Shown here piece after piece: positions 40,902-42,274 of a stretch of DNA of 42,274 bases. Numbering within the stretch: the stretch's first letter is position 1; each line of letters opens with the position of its first letter. The translations under genes and the position numbers were made by a program. This stretch comes from Betaproteobacteria bacterium (GTDB taxonomy: Bacteria; Pseudomonadota; Gammaproteobacteria; Burkholderiales; Rhodocyclaceae): assembly GCA_016208415.1 (NCBI GenBank), contig JACQYB010000066.1:1-42274 (forward strand), written 5' to 3'. The notes below the pieces were generated by a model, which did no database searches, was not told the DNA's origin, and saw only the letters and a program-made list of their open reading frames with translations.

Positions 40902-41723
40902 ATGGCGTCCGCCGGACAGGATTTCGTCTCCCTGGCCCTGCTGGTCTTCGCGCTCGGCCTGCGCCACGGCTTCGATGCCGACCACCTGGCCACCATCGAC
41001 GGCCTGACCCGCTACAACGCCCGCGCCAACCCCCGCCTGGCGCGGCTGTGCGGCACGCTGTTCTCGCTCGGCCACGGCGCGGTGGTGGTGGCGATCGCCC
41101 TGCTGGTGAGCCTGGCGGCGCGCCAGTGGAACACCCCGGAGTGGCTCAACCTGTCCGGCGCCTGGATCTCCATCGGCTTCCTGGTGCTGCTGGGCATGCT
41201 CAACCTGCGCGCCGCGCTCACCACGCCGCCGGCCGAGTTGGTGGCGCCGGTGGGCGTCAAGGGCCGGCTGCTGGGGCGGCTCAACCATGTCCGCCACCCC
41301 TTGCTGGTGGCGCTGGTGGGGGCGCTGTTCGCCCTGTCCTTCGACACCGTCAGCCAGGCGGCGCTGTTCGCCCTCACCGCCAGCCAGTTCGGCGGCTGGC
41401 AGCACGCCCTCACCCTGGGGCTGGTGTTCATGCTCGGCATGCTGGTCACCGACGGCATCAACGGCCTGTGGATCGCCCGGCTCATCCGCCGCGCCGACGA
41501 GACGGCGCTCGTCGCCTCGCGGGTGTTGGCGCTGGCGGTGGGCGGCATGAGCCTGCTGGTGGCGGCCTTCGGCGCGGCGAAGCAATGGCTGCCGGCGGTG
41601 GAGACGTGGAGCGAGGGCAAGGAACTGGCTCTGGGCCTGACCGTGGTGGCGGTCATCCTGGCCAGTTTCGCGATGGCCGTGCGGCTGACCCGCCCGGCGA
41701 TGGTGCCGCAGCGGGGCGCCTAG
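40902..41723 (+). CDS. NiCoT/HoxN-type nickel permease
   Basis: A 273-residue inner-membrane permease with about seven membrane segments. The diagnostic HX4DH motif is at His22-Asp27-His28 (LRHGFDADHLATID) in the first helix, with a second family region LFSLGHGAVVV and later ALFALSFDTVSQAALFALTA. Such permeases take up Ni2+ (or Co2+) with high affinity for hydrogenase or urease. ATG 40902 is used since GGAGGA lies six bases upstream; ATG 40896 directly follows that site and is too close. The NikR gene 4 kb away and the site at 40853 suggest nickel-dependent repression. Confidence 0.9.
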   Translation: MASAGQDFVSLALLVFALGLRHGFDADHLATIDGLTRYNARANPRLARLCGTLFSLGHGAVVVAIALLVSLAARQWNTPEWLNLSGAWISIGFLVLLGMLNLRAALTTPPAELVAPVGVKGRLLGRLNHVRHPLLVALVGALFALSFDTVSQAALFALTASQFGGWQHALTLGLVFMLGMLVTDGINGLWIARLIRRADETALVASRVLALAVGGMSLLVAAFGAAKQWLPAVETWSEGKELALGLTVVAVILASFAMAVRLTRPAMVPQRGA

Positions 41724-41772
41724 CGGCGCGCCCGCCGTTCGCGCCGCCCGGGATGCGGCGGCGCAGGGGGCT

Positions 41773-42123
41773 TCAGATCGCGGCGGCGATGGCTGCCGCG
41801 GCCCGCCTCACATCGGAGCGGATCCCCTCGGTCTCGGCATCGGCTTCCACCAGCACGGCCAGCAGCGCCCCGGGTCCGGCACGGGTCATGAGGACCTTGC
41901 CGCCGCGGCCACGCAGTTCCACCAGTTCCAGGTTTCCCCGATCGAACACCTCGGTGGTGCGCTCGCCCATGGAAATCACCCCCGCGGTAAGGGCGCTGAT
42001 GCTCTCCGCGCACACGCCCCCGGGCAGGTTGGAGGCGAGGACGGTGCCATGGGTGGTGAACACGGCCGCGCCTTCGATTCCGGCCGCGGAATCACTGAGG
42101 TCGCGCAGGATGGATGCGAGCAT
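41773..42123 (-). CDS. roadblock/LC7-domain protein
   Basis: A 116-residue cytosolic protein made of a single roadblock/LC7 domain: a first helix (SILRDLSDSAAGI), then GAAVFTTHGTVLASNLPG, a helix (ESISALTAGVISMGERTTEV), strands LELVELRGRGGKVLMTRAG and GALLAVLVEADAETEGI, and a final helix. Bacterial members such as MglB regulate small Ras-like GTPases or act as scaffolds in polarity systems; no GTPase gene is visible. It lies 60 bp downstream of the end of another minus-strand gene and may belong to its operon. Confidence 0.85.
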   Translation of the reverse strand: MLASILRDLSDSAAGIEGAAVFTTHGTVLASNLPGGVCAESISALTAGVISMGERTTEVFDRGNLELVELRGRGGKVLMTRAGPGALLAVLVEADAETEGIRSDVRRAAAAIAAAI

Positions 42124-42183
42124 GATGGTGTTCCGGCTTCACTGACGGGTTGAAGAGGTTCGGCCGCCGCGGCGTGGGCATGG

Positions 42184-42274
42184 TCATGGAGTGCCGGCTC
42201 CACGCCGCCGGTCGAAGATGGCCCTGCGCATGGATGCCGCCGAAGGCTGCCATTCCTTCGGCAATTGTGCCAAA
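42184..42274 (-). CDS. C-terminal end of an unidentified protein (partial)
   Basis: The minus strand reads LAQLPKEWQPSAASMRRAIF then DRRRGAGTP and TGA at 42186-42184. Other frames here are also open over this short distance, so the call rests on its position before the roadblock gene. No family is recognised. Confidence 0.3.
   Translation of the reverse strand, partial: LAQLPKEWQPSAASMRRAIFDRRRGAGTP

Noticed and set aside
41720-42013. Minus-strand 97-codon frame overlapping the roadblock gene
   Set aside because: Shadow frame rich in Arg/Gly; the roadblock frame has a complete domain.

Overview
This window is very G+C-rich DNA from a Gram-negative bacterium, most likely a betaproteobacterium of the Rhodocyclales/Burkholderiales type (inference). 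The grounds are dense coding, a PEP-CTERM protease, RoxA-like c-type cytochromes, a HupT/HoxJ-type hydrogenase-regulating kinase, NikR and REP-type palindromes. It looks like ordinary chromosome crossed by an accessory region.

Layout. 1-1719: the end of a pirin gene and a two-receiver GGDEF protein. 1725-5861 (minus): a defence-like operon of a PHP/SMC-type ATPase and an AlbA_2 protein, followed by a fragment of a restriction helicase. 6432-15772 (plus): five genes in one direction for exported proteins, four of them c-type cytochromes with two CXXCH motifs each and one lipoprotein. Two of the cytochromes carry in-frame arrays of a 69-bp repeat. 15925-18250: a small ORF, a 235-bp MITE and a frameshifted P-loop/TPR gene. 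18557-22591: a CorA-type transporter, a response-regulator remnant and a BsuBI/PstI-type restriction-modification pair. 22866-29698: an exported beta-propeller, a PEP-CTERM serine protease, a B12/radical SAM enzyme, two decayed RelE/ParE toxins, an SbmA/YddA-type ABC exporter and a PsiF protein. 29800-32796: a TIR stub, a thioredoxin-like protein and a soluble histidine kinase with a receiver-TPR partner. 32967-36549 (minus): two membrane proteins sharing an unusual receiver-like domain, with an exported rhodanese between them. 36940-41723: NikR, HupT-like kinase, NhaD-type antiporter, truncated VapC and a nickel transporter. 41773-42274 (minus): a roadblock/LC7 protein and the end of another gene.

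Themes. (1) A 69-bp G+C-rich repeat, open in all six frames and a multiple of three in length, sits inside four genes as one to four tandem units, about ten units in all. In the cytochromes every array lies close to a heme motif. (2) At least four other small palindromic repeat families (170-bp, 235-bp and 155-bp MITE-like elements and REP pairs) occur in gene junctions and inside coding sequence. (3) Many gene stubs (helicase, OmpR-type regulator, two RelE/ParE toxins, TIR, VapC) mark repeated gain and loss of defence and toxin genes. (4) NikR, the HupT-like kinase and the nickel permease suggest nickel supply and control for an uptake hydrogenase outside the window.

The least explained parts are the cytochrome cluster with its intragenic repeat arrays and the new pseudo-receiver domain family.
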